A stretch of DNA of 64,000 nt, from positions 62,001 to 126,000 of the forward strand of contig NZ_BAVQ01000006.1 in NCBI RefSeq assembly GCF_000524475.1, read 5' to 3'. The position numbers and the translations under genes were made by a program. This DNA comes from Tomitella biformata AHU 1821. GTDB lineage: Bacteria > Actinomycetota > Actinomycetes > Mycobacteriales > Mycobacteriaceae. Below the pieces are notes generated by a model that was not told the origin of the DNA, ran no database searches, and worked only from the letters and a program-made list of their open reading frames with translations. Every line of letters starts with the position of its first letter. The stretch's first letter is position 1. Below are positions 34,967 through 43,878 of this stretch, piece by piece.

Positions 34967-34982
34967 TGTGATGCAAGGCACA
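34967..34982 (-). promoter_or_regulatory. CRP/GlxR-like site, solute-binding gene 2
   Basis: Plus-strand TGTGA-TGCAAG-GCACA, one mismatch from TGTGA-N6-TCACA. Centre 99 nt before the start at 34875. Confidence 0.5.
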
Positions 34983-35057
34983 GGAGGTGTGGGTGATTTC
35001 CGCCTAGCGGCAAGGTTTCGCCCGGCGCGGGTCGAATCCGACTGTGCCTGCGGAACG

Positions 35058-35098
35058 GCGAAGGCGGGTGCGCCCACATGGGGTGCACCCGCCTTCGC
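35058..35098. terminator. terminator of the solute-binding gene 3
   Basis: 18-bp stem with one G-T wobble (35058-35075 with 35081-35098, GCGAAGGCGGGTGCGCCC on the left) and a 5-nt ACATG loop, 35 nt beyond the stop of the 35133-36761 gene. Confidence 0.75.
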
Positions 35099-35132
35099 GA
35101 TCGCGGCAGACCGCCGCGGTTGGCTCAGGTCG

Positions 35133-36761
35133 CTACTTGATCCACGCCTGGTCGAGCAGCATGATCGCGTCCATGCTGGGCACCGCGCCGTACACGTTGT
35201 CGGTCCACGGCACGAAGTTCGCGCCCGCGGACAGTGTCAGGAACGGGGCTGTGGCGTTGACCTCGGTCTGCAGCGCGGCCAGGGCCGTGCGCTTGGCGTC
35301 GTCATCCTTCGCGGTCTGGACGTCGGTGAGGATCTGGTCCATCTTCGGGTCGTTGACGCCGAGGATGTTGTTGCTGGAGGTGCTGTCCAGGGCGCTGTAG
35401 AGGCGCATGAACGGTGCCGCGTCGCCGACACTGTACGCAGCGGTGGCGATATCGAAGTCCTTGTCGACGTACAGGCGCTTGACAACGTCGGTCACCGAGG
35501 CTGCGTACTCGACGTTGACGTTGATGCCGATGGGCGCGAGCATTGCCTGGACGGCCAGCGCGGTGGCCTGCGAGGACTGGTTCCCCGGCGTGAAGTACGT
35601 GATGTTGCCGTCGAAGCCGTCGGCCTTGGCCTCCTCGACGAGCGTCTTGGCCTCATCGACGTTGAGTGTCATGGCCGGCACGTCGTTGTGCCACTTGGAC
35701 CAGGACTGGAAGATCTCCGTCCCGGGCATGCCCTTGCCCTCCTTCGCGCGGACGTTGATCACCTCGGGGTCGATCGTCATCTGCATGGCCTGGCGCACGC
35801 GCACGTCGGCGCCGGGACGGCCCTCGCGCTGGTTGATCTGGATGACGTCGGACAGGCTGCTGGTCTCGTAGAAGCCGGGCAGGGTGGCCTTGGCATCATC
35901 GATGGCGGCCGCGTTGCGCAGGAAGGCCATCTGGATGCCGCCGGTGTTGAGGGCGTCGATCTTGGGCTGCTCGTCCGCGATGGTGACGAACTTCAGGCTG
36001 TCTAAGTGCGGCTTGCCGTTCCAGTAGTCCTCGCGGGCCTTGAGCACGAGATCGCTGCCGGGGGTCAGGGACTCGAAGGTGAACGCGCCGGCCCCGATGG
36101 GGGTGAACGCGCCGTCCGCGCCGTCGGAGGAGGGGGCGACGACCATGCCATGTCCGAAGACGAGGAGGGCTGGGAACTCGCTCCAGGGCTGGTTCATGGT
36201 GTACACGACGGTGGACTCATCGGTGGCCTCGACCGATTTGACGCCGGCAAGGAATGCTTGGCTGTTGCCGCCGTGGCGCTCGTTGAAGCGGTTGGTGCTG
36301 GCGACCACTGCGTCGGCGTTGAGCGGGGTGCCGTCGCTGAAGGTGACGCCGTCGCGCAGCTTGAGGGTCCAGCTCAGGTGGTCGTCGCTCTCGGTGAGAG
36401 ATTTAGCCAGCTGGGGCTCGTAGGTGTGTGTGGACGCGTCGTAGCGGACGAGCAGGTCGTAGATCGCCGCCATCTCCGTGCCGCCGGTGGAGCCGGCAGG
36501 CTGGGTCTTGGTCGGGTCCAGGCTGGCGACGGGGGAAAAGCCGGCGAAGTTGAGGGTGCCGCCATCCACGGCCGTGCCGCCATCGGCCTGGTCGCCGATG
36601 ATGCCGATTGCGCCCGCCTCGGTCTGGAGGCCGGTGTCGCCGGAACCGTTCGAACTGTCCGAGCTGGAATCACCGTTGCTGGCGCAGCTCGCCAACATGA
36701 GTCCGCTGGCGATGGCGGCGATTGCCACCGTGCCTGCGCGGCGCCTGTTTGATCGTGACAT
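35133..36761 (-). CDS. family 5 solute-binding lipoprotein (3 of 4)
   Basis: A 542-residue paralog. Lipobox LMLASC with Cys26, a long Ser/Asp/Gly linker, then VGIIGD-like AIGIIGDQADGGTAVDGGTL, SPVASLDPTKTQPAGSTGG and LAKSLTESDDHLSWTLKLRDG. The ATG at 36761 follows GGAGGG; the frame is open further upstream but without a lipoprotein signal. It is closest to paralog 4 (for example NRFNE-HGGNSQAF and NILGVNDPKMDQIL are shared). Binds solute outside the membrane for an unlinked ABC importer. Confidence 0.9.
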   Translation of the reverse strand: MSRSNRRRAGTVAIAAIASGLMLASCASNGDSSSDSSNGSGDTGLQTEAGAIGIIGDQADGGTAVDGGTLNFAGFSPVASLDPTKTQPAGSTGGTEMAAIYDLLVRYDASTHTYEPQLAKSLTESDDHLSWTLKLRDGVTFSDGTPLNADAVVASTNRFNERHGGNSQAFLAGVKSVEATDESTVVYTMNQPWSEFPALLVFGHGMVVAPSSDGADGAFTPIGAGAFTFESLTPGSDLVLKAREDYWNGKPHLDSLKFVTIADEQPKIDALNTGGIQMAFLRNAAAIDDAKATLPGFYETSSLSDVIQINQREGRPGADVRVRQAMQMTIDPEVINVRAKEGKGMPGTEIFQSWSKWHNDVPAMTLNVDEAKTLVEEAKADGFDGNITYFTPGNQSSQATALAVQAMLAPIGINVNVEYAASVTDVVKRLYVDKDFDIATAAYSVGDAAPFMRLYSALDSTSSNNILGVNDPKMDQILTDVQTAKDDDAKRTALAALQTEVNATAPFLTLSAGANFVPWTDNVYGAVPSMDAIMLLDQAWIK

Positions 36762-36847
36762 CTTCAAACCCTCCGGATTGTGTCCACCCCACCGCGGTCG
36801 CTCGCCGTGGGCTGTGTCGGCATCGTTGTGCGACGCCCGCCACAAAA

Positions 36848-36863
36848 TGTGACTGCTGCCACA
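36848..36863 (-). promoter_or_regulatory. CRP/GlxR-like site, solute-binding gene 3
   Basis: Plus-strand TGTGA-CTGCTG-CCACA, one mismatch from TGTGA-N6-TCACA. Centre 94 nt before the start at 36761. Confidence 0.55.
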
Positions 36864-36958
36864 ATAGGGTGGATTTGTGTACTCCAGTAGTGGATTGGCC
36901 AGACGGGCGTTCATCTGATGTGCCGGGCGGCACCCGGGGCGCTCGGCGGGACAGCAAA

Positions 36959-36989
36959 AGCGGGCACGCCCACGTGGGGCGCACCCGCT
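36959..36989. terminator. terminator of the solute-binding gene 4
   Basis: AGCGGG-ca-CGCCC (36959-36971) pairs with GGGCG-ca-CCCGCT (36977-36989): 11 base pairs around a symmetric internal loop, ACGTG loop, 21 nt beyond the stop of the 37011-38624 gene. Confidence 0.65.
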
Positions 36990-37010
36990 CTCGCGTTCAG
37001 TCGGTGAAGG

Positions 37011-38624
37011 CTACTTCTTGATCCACGCGCCGTCGAGCAAGACGATGGCGTCGGAGTTCGGCTTGACGCCGTACACGTTGTCGGTCCACGGGACGAAGTT
37101 CGCGCCCGCGGCGAGCGGCAGGTACGGCACCGTCTCGTTGACCTCGGTCTGCAGCGCGGTAATCGCGGTGAGCTTGGCCTCGTCGTCCTTCGCGGTCTGG
37201 ATGTCGCTGAGGATCTGGTCCATCTTCGGGTCGTTGACGCCGAGGATGTTGTTGGTGGAGGTGCTGTTCAGCGCGCTGAAGAGGCGGGTGAACGGGGCCT
37301 CGTCGCTGATGCTGTAGGCACCGGTGGAGATGTCGAAGTCCTTGTCGACGTAGAGGCGTTTGACGACGTCCGTCACGGAGGCGGCGTACTCGATGGTCAC
37401 GTCGATGCCGATCGGCGCGAGCATCGCCTGGATCGCCAGCGCGGTCGCCTGCGAGGCCTGGGCCTGGACCGTGAAGTAGGTGATCTTGCCGTCCCAGCCA
37501 TCGGCCTTGGCCGCGTCGACGAGCGTGGTGGCCTCGTCCGTGTTCAGGGACGGAGCGTCGATGTTGTGCCACTTGGACCAGGACTGGAAGATCTCATTGC
37601 CGGGCAGGCCCTTGCCCTCCTTGGCGCGGACGTCGATGACCTCGGGGTCGATCGCCAGCTGCATGGCCTGGCGCACCCGCACGTCGGCACCGGGGCGGCC
37701 CTCACGCTGGTTGATCTGCACCACGTCGGCGAGGCTGTTGGTCTCGTAGAAGCCGGGCAGGGTCGCCTTGGCGGTGTCGATGGCCGCCGCATTGCGCAGG
37801 AACGCCATCTGGATGCCGCCGGTGTTGAGCGCGTCGATCTTGGGCTGGTCATCCTTGATGTCGACGAACTTCAAGGTGTCCAGGTGCGGCTTGCCATTCC
37901 AGTAGTCGGAGCGGGCCTTGAGCACGAGCTCGGCGCCGGGCGTCATGGACTCGAAGGTGTACGCGCCGGCGCCGATCGGGGTGAACGTGCCGTCCGGGCC
38001 GTCGGAGGAGGGTGCGACGACCATGCCGTGGCCGAAGGTCAGCATGGATGGGAACTCGGTCCACGGCTGGTTCATGGTGTAGACGACGGTGTGCTCGTCG
38101 GTGGCCTCGACGGACTTGACGCCCGCCGTGAATGCCTGGCTGTTGCCGCCGTGTCCCTCGTTGAAGCGGTTCGTGCTCGAGACCACAGCGTCGGCGTTGA
38201 CCGGGGTGCCGTCGCTGAAGGTGACGCCGTCACGGAGCTTGAGGGTCCAGGTGAGGCGGTCGTCGCTCTCCTTGAGCTCCTTCGCCAGCTGCGGCTCGTA
38301 GCTGTCGGTCTTCGCGTCGTAGCGGACCAGCAGGTCGTAGACCGCGGCCATCTCGGTGCCACCGGTGGAGCCGGCGGGCTGCGTCTTGGTCGGGTCGAGG
38401 CTGGCGACGGGGGAGTAGCCCGCGAAACTCAGGGTGCCGCCCTCGACGGGGGAGCCGCCGTCGCCCTGGTCGCCGATGATGCCGACGGCGCCGGTCTCGG
38501 TCTGGGGGCCGGTCGTCGTCGAGCCGCCGCTATCGCCGTTGCTCGCGCAGCCGGCCAGCAGCACGCCGCTGGCGATTGCGGCGACGGCGATGGTGCCGAT
38601 CCGTCGTTGCCTCAAAATGGACAT
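37011..38624 (-). CDS. family 5 solute-binding lipoprotein (4 of 4)
   Basis: A 537-residue paralog at the upstream end of the array. Lipobox VLLAGC with Cys26, linker NGDSGGSTTTG, then AVGIIGDQGDGGSPVEGGTL, SPVASLDPTKTQPAGSTGG and LAKELKESDDRLTWTLKLRDG. GGAGG precedes the ATG at 38624. Like its neighbours it is bracketed by a CRP-like site and a terminator, so the array looks like repeated duplication of gene plus control regions, followed by divergence of ligand specificity. Confidence 0.9.
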   Translation of the reverse strand: MSILRQRRIGTIAVAAIASGVLLAGCASNGDSGGSTTTGPQTETGAVGIIGDQGDGGSPVEGGTLSFAGYSPVASLDPTKTQPAGSTGGTEMAAVYDLLVRYDAKTDSYEPQLAKELKESDDRLTWTLKLRDGVTFSDGTPVNADAVVSSTNRFNEGHGGNSQAFTAGVKSVEATDEHTVVYTMNQPWTEFPSMLTFGHGMVVAPSSDGPDGTFTPIGAGAYTFESMTPGAELVLKARSDYWNGKPHLDTLKFVDIKDDQPKIDALNTGGIQMAFLRNAAAIDTAKATLPGFYETNSLADVVQINQREGRPGADVRVRQAMQLAIDPEVIDVRAKEGKGLPGNEIFQSWSKWHNIDAPSLNTDEATTLVDAAKADGWDGKITYFTVQAQASQATALAIQAMLAPIGIDVTIEYAASVTDVVKRLYVDKDFDISTGAYSISDEAPFTRLFSALNSTSTNNILGVNDPKMDQILSDIQTAKDDEAKLTAITALQTEVNETVPYLPLAAGANFVPWTDNVYGVKPNSDAIVLLDGAWIKK

Positions 38625-38693
38625 TCAATTCCTCCAGGGTTCTCAGCCGCGGGCTGACTGCTACTTGTGACGCCCTGCGGCGCCCAGACAGTC

Positions 38694-38709
38694 TGTGACG
38701 GTCAACACA
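38694..38709 (-). promoter_or_regulatory. CRP/GlxR-like site, solute-binding gene 4
   Basis: Plus-strand TGTGA-CGGTCA-ACACA, one mismatch from TGTGA-N6-TCACA. Centre 77 nt before the start at 38624. Confidence 0.5.
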
Positions 38710-38878
38710 GCATTGGTCGAGGAGTCCCGCTAACCGGGACTAGCGTCCGATGGGTGCTGAATATCGCTCGGGGAACGTCCGTGGTTGACAGCTCGAATAT
38801 GCGCCGTGGCCTGGTGTTATCGGAAATGATTCCGGGGGAATGGTGGAGGGGCACGAAAATAGGAATTCCGAAACGAAA

Positions 38879-38913
38879 GCGGCCCGACTATCCGTGTGGG
38901 ATAGTCGGGCCGC
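38879..38913 (-). terminator. helicase terminator
   Basis: Perfect 15-bp stem GCGGCCCGACTATCC (38879-38893 with 38899-38913), 5-nt loop. On the minus strand it is followed by T-rich CTTTCGTTTCGG, as in intrinsic terminators, 24 nt after the helicase stop. Confidence 0.85.
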
Positions 38914-38937
38914 TTCAGTCAGAGCTGCGGGAGATGG

Positions 38938-40473
38938 TTAGCCGCGGACAGGCGCGGAGGCCGGGCGCGCGGAGCGACGGCGCTGGCCGCCCGCGGGTGC
39001 CGCCGCACGCTGGCCGCCGGACGGCTGCGACTCGCTGGAGTACTTGACGGTGGTGGCCGCGCCGCTCGAGCGCGAGGCGCCCGACTGGCCGCCGCGTCCG
39101 CCGCCGCCGGAGCGTCCGCCGCCACGGGGTCCGCCCTGGCCACCGCCACGGGGGCCGCCGCCACGAGGTCCGCCGCCGCGCTGGCCGCCGCGAGGTCCGC
39201 CCTGACGACGCTCATCGGAGTCGTTCGACGCGGACTCGGGTGCGGGGGTGACCCGTGCCGCGGTCTCGCCGACGAGGCCGGTCACGGCCGTGGACTGCGC
39301 GGTGACCTGCTGCGGCTGCGCCTTGATGCCGGCCTTGCGCAGCAGGATGGCGACATCCTTGCGCTGCTCGGGCAGGACCACGGTGACGACGTCGCCGCTG
39401 CTGCCCGCGCGGGCGGTGCGGCCGGAGCGGTGCAGGTAGGCCTTGTGCTCGGCCGGCGGGTCGACGTGGACGACCAGCTGGACGTCGTCGACGTGCACGC
39501 CGCGTGCGGCGATATCGGTGGCGACGAGGACCTTGATGTTGCCGGTGGAGAAGGCGGCGAGGTTGCGGTCACGCGCATTCTGCGACAGGTTGCCGTGCAG
39601 GTCCACGGCGGGGATGCCGGCCTGCGTGAGCTGCTTGGCCAGCTTGCGGGCCTGGTGCTTGGTGCGCATGAACAGGATTCGGCGGCCGGTGCCCGAGGCG
39701 AGCAGCTCGACGAGGTCCTTCTTCGCCGTCGTGTTCGTGACGTCGTAGATGTGGTGCGTCATGGCGACGACGGGCGAGTTGGCCTCGTCCACCGAGTGCA
39801 TGACGGGGTTGCTCAGGAAGCGCTTGACCAGCTTGTCGACGCCGTTGTCCAGGGTGGCCGAGAACAGCAGCCGCTGGCCGGAGGTCGGGGTCGCGTTCAG
39901 GATGCGGGTGACGCCGGGCAGGAAGCCGAGGTCGGCCATGTGGTCGGCCTCGTCGAGGATGGTCATCTCGATGGCGTCCAGGTGCACGTGGCCCTGACGC
40001 ATCAGGTCCTCGAGGCGGCCGGGGCATGCGACGACGATGTCGACGCCGCCCTTGAGCGCACTGACCTGGCGGTTCTGTGCGACGCCGCCAAAGATGGTGG
40101 TCACGCGCAGGTTGGCCGCCCGAGCCAGGGGCTCGAGTGCCACCGTGAGCTGGGTGGCCAGCTCACGGGTCGGAGCCAGGATCAGGCCACGGGGGTGGCT
40201 GGGGCGGGTCTTGTTGCCGCTGGAGCTCAGGCGGGCCGCCAGGGGGATGCAGAAGGCGAGCGACTTGCCGCTGCCGGTCTTACCGCGGCCCAGCACGTCC
40301 CGGCCCTGCAGGGTGTCGGGGAGCGTGTCGGTCTGGATGGGGAACGGAGACTTGATGCCGTTGTCGGTGAGCGCGCTGACCAGCTTGGTGGGGACGCCGA
40401 GGTCCGCGAAGGAGGCTACGGCGGTGGTCGGGGCTGCTGCGGGCAGTGTTGCTGTGGTCTGTGTGGATGACAT
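38938..40473 (-). CDS. DEAD-box RNA helicase with RGG tail
   Basis: A 511-residue ATP-dependent RNA helicase. Motif I is GKTGSGKS (64-71), motif II DEAD (174-177), motif III SAT (205-207), and motif VI HRSGRTAR. The tail from about 425 is made of RGG/GGPRGG repeats, an RNA-binding low-complexity region. The ATG at 40473 matches the family; further upstream the frame is open but not conserved in character. Divergent from the cold-shock gene at 41046 across 572 nt. RGG-tailed DEAD helicases often work in ribosome assembly and RNA unwinding at low temperature, so the pairing is meaningful. Confidence 0.93.
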   Translation of the reverse strand: MSSTQTTATLPAAAPTTAVASFADLGVPTKLVSALTDNGIKSPFPIQTDTLPDTLQGRDVLGRGKTGSGKSLAFCIPLAARLSSSGNKTRPSHPRGLILAPTRELATQLTVALEPLARAANLRVTTIFGGVAQNRQVSALKGGVDIVVACPGRLEDLMRQGHVHLDAIEMTILDEADHMADLGFLPGVTRILNATPTSGQRLLFSATLDNGVDKLVKRFLSNPVMHSVDEANSPVVAMTHHIYDVTNTTAKKDLVELLASGTGRRILFMRTKHQARKLAKQLTQAGIPAVDLHGNLSQNARDRNLAAFSTGNIKVLVATDIAARGVHVDDVQLVVHVDPPAEHKAYLHRSGRTARAGSSGDVVTVVLPEQRKDVAILLRKAGIKAQPQQVTAQSTAVTGLVGETAARVTPAPESASNDSDERRQGGPRGGQRGGGPRGGGPRGGGQGGPRGGGRSGGGGRGGQSGASRSSGAATTVKYSSESQPSGGQRAAAPAGGQRRRSARPASAPVRG

Positions 40474-41045
40474 GGGGTGGGTCGGTGCCTTTCTTAGGCA
40501 TCGGGTTGTGCCCAGGCCGCACAGAGCTGCCGTGCTAGCGGGCACAAATGTGGCGAGATTGCCGGTGGGCAAAATCGATCGCCGCGAGAAGTGCTCGTGC
40601 AGAGGGCGCACTGATCTAGAACACGGTTGTCCGGGCCATAACTACTTGGGCCGGGAGCCGGTACGGGAGAAGCGTTCCACGACGTCTCGGAGTCTTCGTA
40701 GCGTTGTGCTGTGTCTTGTCGACACCGAGTTGAGCCAACCATAGCGGATATCCCGCGCCCGTCCGCCGAGCCTTGGGCTCGTGAACCAGAAAATGGCAGG
40801 TCAGGCTGTTTCGGACTGTGGGCAGAATCACCGGCTGTGATGCTTTTATCAAGTACCGAGACATCCCCGGTGGACTGTGGTTAACTACGTCACGGTCGCT
40901 GTGTTTGTGTTTGTGTTTCCACGCTCGCACATTAGCTAGGGCGTGATGGATTTCCTCTTGGGAGCCGTCAACAACCGCCGTGTAACACCGGCCCTGGGGT
41001 CCGACGGACGGATCTCAGTCGTGGACACTGTAAGAGGAGTTAGTC
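40474..41045. other. 572-nt divergent leader region, helicase/cold-shock
   Basis: No coding frame is supported. The half next to the cold-shock gene (about 40780-40960) is AT-richer than the window and contains repeated TTTGTG. Long 5' leaders are usual for cold-shock genes and RNA helicases, where leader folding controls expression; that is the likely content. I could not assign a convincing -35/-10 pair. Confidence 0.5.
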
Positions 41046-41249
41046 ATGGCAGAAGGCACTGTTAAGTGGTTCAACGCTGAGAAGGGCTTTGGATTCATTG
41101 CCCCCGACGACGGCAGCGCTGACGTCTTTGTTCACTACTCGGAGATCCAGAGCGGCGGCTTCCGCAGCCTCGAGGAGAACCAGCGTGTGAGCTTCGAGGT
41201 TGGCCAGGGCCAGAAGGGCCCCCAGGCCACTGGCGTTTCGCCGCTGTAA
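41046..41249 (+). CDS. cspA: cold-shock protein
   Basis: A 67-residue single-domain cold-shock protein that binds single-stranded RNA/DNA. RNP1 is KGFGFI (13-18) and RNP2 is VFVHY (27-31); it begins [14 protein letters not shown] as in most actinobacterial CspA proteins. AGAGGAG lies 7 nt before the ATG. It ends in an unusually strong hairpin at 41293-41324. Confidence 0.96.
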   Translation: MAEGTVKWFNAEKGFGFIAPDDGSADVFVHYSEIQSGGFRSLEENQRVSFEVGQGQKGPQATGVSPL

Positions 41250-41292
41250 GGACAAAGTGCCTCTTCCCTGATGGGGGAGATGAACTTGAAAT

Positions 41293-41324
41293 TCGGCCCC
41301 CACTCCTTCGGGAGTGGGGGCCGA
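41293..41324 (+). terminator. cspA terminator
   Basis: Perfect 14-bp stem TCGGCCCCCACTCC with a stable TTCG tetraloop (41293-41306, 41311-41324), extendable by three weaker pairs, followed by GTTCTGTTT. Strong intrinsic terminator, also positioned to stop the convergent sulfatase transcript. Confidence 0.9.
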
Positions 41325-41375
41325 GTTCTGTTTCGTCGGGCCTGGTTACTGGGCGTTCAACTACTGGGCGGTCGA

Positions 41376-43709
41376 CTACTGGGTGGCGGCGCCCATCAGC
41401 TTGAACTGCTCGATCATCATCGACATCGCATCGGGCGCGAAATCGCCTGGGCGGAACGTGATCCGGCTCAGCTGGCCCGAGTACGGGAAGCTGCCGTGGC
41501 GGGCGCGCAGCGCCGCCGAGACGGGGGAGCGGCGCATCGCGCCCACGTGCAGGCCGCTGAACGGCACCAGCCAGGACAGCTGGACCAACTCGACGCCGTC
41601 GCGCACGCTGTGCCCGTCGATCTCGATGCTGGCAACCCAGCGGGCCTTGCCCGGGGCCTCCACCCGCACCCGGATGCTGCGGGCCCCCACGGGCACGGTG
41701 ACGGGCTCGGCGGCGATCATCTGTCCCCACGCGTTCTGGACCAGATGCAGCAGCCCGTCCTCGATATACACGACGTAGCCGCTCTCCTGGCCGCCGTGCG
41801 CCAGCAGCACGCCCTCGTCGCCCGCCTGGTAGCCGGCGAGCTCGGCCTTGAACTCGAACGAGCGGCCGTCGATCAGCTGGCTCGCACGGAAGCGCTCCAG
41901 CGTCGGTGTCTCGGGCAGCAGCGTGATCGGCGTCGCGAACCGGGCCTCGAGGGGGTCGCGCTGGAACCAGTGCAGCGGGCTGCCGTCGGCCAGCGGGAAG
42001 ACCTGATTCTGCTCGGCGGCCTCGCGCCAGGCGGCGATGAGAGCCTCGACGCGCTCGGGGTGCTCGGCGGCGAGGTCGTCCAGCTGGGTGGGGTCCGCGG
42101 CGGTGTCGAACAGCTCCCAGCGATCCGATTCGAACGGTGTCATCGGTGTCCGGGCGGCCACGGCCTCCCAGTCGCCGGCGTAGTACGCACGTTCGCCGAG
42201 GCACTCGTAGTACTGCTCGGTGTGATCGCTCGTCGCGTCGGCGCTGCGCAGGATGCCGGCCATGCTGACGCCGTCGAGCGGGCGCGCGGCTAGGCCGTTT
42301 CGCTCGGTGGCGACCGGCAGGCCGATGAGTTCGAGAATCGTCGGCGCGAGGTCGGTCACGTGCGCGTACTGGTTGCGGATTGCGCCGGCGGTCTCGGGCA
42401 GCCCCGCGGGCCAGGACATCAGGAACGAGACCTGGTGCCCGCCGCGGTAGGTGCTGAACTTGTGACGGCGGAACGGGGTGTTGGCGGTGGTGGCCCAGCC
42501 GGAGGCGTACTGCGGCCAGCTGGCGGGGCCGCCGATCTCATCGAGGCGCGGCAGATCCTCTGCGATGCGCTCCTCGTTGTTGGGCTTGCGGGAGCGGTCG
42601 AGGTTGCGCAGATGGTTGAACGTGCCGACGTCGTGGCCGCCGCCGCCCGACGCGCCGTTGTCGCTGAGGAAGATGAAGATGGTGTTCTCGAGCTCGCCGA
42701 GGCGGCCGAGGACCTCGCGGAGCCGCCCGACGGACTCGTCGATGGTGCCGACCATCGCGGCGTAGCCCTCCATGTGGCGGGCGGCGAGGGCCTTGCCGTC
42801 GTCGGTGAGGTCGTCCCATACGGGGATGTCGTAGCCGAGCTCCTCGGTCAGCGGGGGCAGGCCGAGCTCGGGCGGCATGACGCCGAGCTCCTGCTGGCGG
42901 GCGAGGCGGCGCGCGCGGATGATGTCCCAGCCCTCGGCGTACTTGCCGCGGAAGCGGGCGAGGTCCGCGGGCTTGACGTGCATCGGCACGTGCACCGCGG
43001 CGTGCGCGTAGTACATCGCGAAAGGCTTGGTCGGGTCTGAGGCCCGCGCGTCGGCGATCATCTCGACGGCACGATTGGTGAGATCGTCCGTCAGGTAATA
43101 ACCCTCGGGGTACTGGTCGATGTTGACGGGGCTGTTGCCCTCGTACAGCTGGTGCGGCTCATGAAGGCTCGTCTGCGCCTCGAGGAAGCCGTAGTACTGG
43201 TCGAAGCCGCGCTGCAGCGGCCATGAGTGGCGGTTGCCCGCCGAGTGCATGTCGGACTCGCGGCACAGGTGCCACTTGCCGATCGCCATAGTGGAGTAGC
43301 CATGCCCGCGCAGCGTCTCGGCCCACGTCGGCTGGTTCGGTGGCAGCTCGGCGGCGTAGCCGGGGAAACCGGTGTCCACGTTCGCGACCGCGCCCATGCC
43401 GACGGCGTGGGAGTTGCAGCCGGTGAGGAGGGCGGCGCGGGTGGGGGAGCAGGTGGGGGTGACGTGGAAGTCCGTCAGCCGCGCGCCCTCGGCGGCCACC
43501 GCGTCGAGGTGCGGGGTGGGGATCTCCGAGCCGAACGGGCCGATATCGGAGTAGCCCATGTCGTCCACAAGCATCACGACGACGTTCGGGGCGCCGACGG
43601 GCGGGCGGAGGTTCTCGGGCCAGGCCGGGGTGGAGGTGGCTAGCAGATCGGTGATATTGCCGGCAAAGCCCGGCGCGCGAGACTCGGTCATCGCTGTGAC
43701 GGTAGTCAT
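41376..43709 (-). CDS. type I arylsulfatase (second)
   Basis: A 777-residue cytoplasmic formylglycine sulfatase. Metal aspartates Asp49-Asp50 in MLVDDMGYSD, modified cysteine Cys87 in CSPTRAALLTG, GKWHLC near 143, SDNGASGGGG and a C-terminal beta-rich domain. It differs from the sulfatase at 25378 in many active-site-lining stretches, so substrates probably differ. No maturase is adjacent; the FGE at 23757 is the only one in the window. The symporter operon upstream on the same strand is 37 nt away, so it may be co-transcribed with transport of its substrate. Starts at ATG 43709, or Met7. Confidence 0.92.
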   Translation of the reverse strand: MTTVTAMTESRAPGFAGNITDLLATSTPAWPENLRPPVGAPNVVVMLVDDMGYSDIGPFGSEIPTPHLDAVAAEGARLTDFHVTPTCSPTRAALLTGCNSHAVGMGAVANVDTGFPGYAAELPPNQPTWAETLRGHGYSTMAIGKWHLCRESDMHSAGNRHSWPLQRGFDQYYGFLEAQTSLHEPHQLYEGNSPVNIDQYPEGYYLTDDLTNRAVEMIADARASDPTKPFAMYYAHAAVHVPMHVKPADLARFRGKYAEGWDIIRARRLARQQELGVMPPELGLPPLTEELGYDIPVWDDLTDDGKALAARHMEGYAAMVGTIDESVGRLREVLGRLGELENTIFIFLSDNGASGGGGHDVGTFNHLRNLDRSRKPNNEERIAEDLPRLDEIGGPASWPQYASGWATTANTPFRRHKFSTYRGGHQVSFLMSWPAGLPETAGAIRNQYAHVTDLAPTILELIGLPVATERNGLAARPLDGVSMAGILRSADATSDHTEQYYECLGERAYYAGDWEAVAARTPMTPFESDRWELFDTAADPTQLDDLAAEHPERVEALIAAWREAAEQNQVFPLADGSPLHWFQRDPLEARFATPITLLPETPTLERFRASQLIDGRSFEFKAELAGYQAGDEGVLLAHGGQESGYVVYIEDGLLHLVQNAWGQMIAAEPVTVPVGARSIRVRVEAPGKARWVASIEIDGHSVRDGVELVQLSWLVPFSGLHVGAMRRSPVSAALRARHGSFPYSGQLSRITFRPGDFAPDAMSMMIEQFKLMGAATQ

Positions 43710-43746
43710 GTCGCGGCCGGGCTTGGGCAGTGTTTCCGGTGGTTGG

Positions 43747-43878
43747 TTAAACCACCATGCGGCCCTCAGCCTTGGCCTCGCGGAAGTCCTTGTAGACGCC
43801 GATCGAGAGAATGATCAGCACCACCAGGGCCATGACCGGCCACATCAGGATGTAGAGCGTCATAAAGAAAGTGGTCAT
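43747..43878 (-). CDS. symporter small subunit (43 residues)
   Basis: A tiny gene with one transmembrane segment: MTTFFMTLYILMWPVMALVV, then a short cytoplasmic tail with YKDFREAKAEGR. Its ATG overlaps the stop of the sodium:solute symporter by 4 nt (43875-43878), so both are made together. Single-helix partners of this pattern accompany several actinobacterial secondary transporters ('putative transporter small subunit'), probably for stability or activity. Below common gene-finder cut-offs, so easily missed. Confidence 0.82.
   Translation of the reverse strand: MTTFFMTLYILMWPVMALVVLIILSIGVYKDFREAKAEGRMVV

Larger units (their letters stand above)
38625..38937. other. 313-nt gap between solute-binding array and helicase
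   Basis: Contains the CRP-like site of solute-binding gene 4 (38694-38709) and the helicase terminator (38879-38913). The middle part (38710-38870) is less GC-rich, with no coding frame I can support and no clear further signal. Confidence 0.6.

Noticed and set aside
31522-38624. Array as a complete ABC importer operon
   Set aside because: All four genes are binding proteins; no membrane permease or ATP-binding protein is encoded anywhere in the window.
31440-38940. Repeated hairpins of the binding-protein array as a CRISPR-like repeat array
   Set aside because: Hairpins are about 1.5-2 kb apart, differ in sequence and sit at gene ends; they are terminators.
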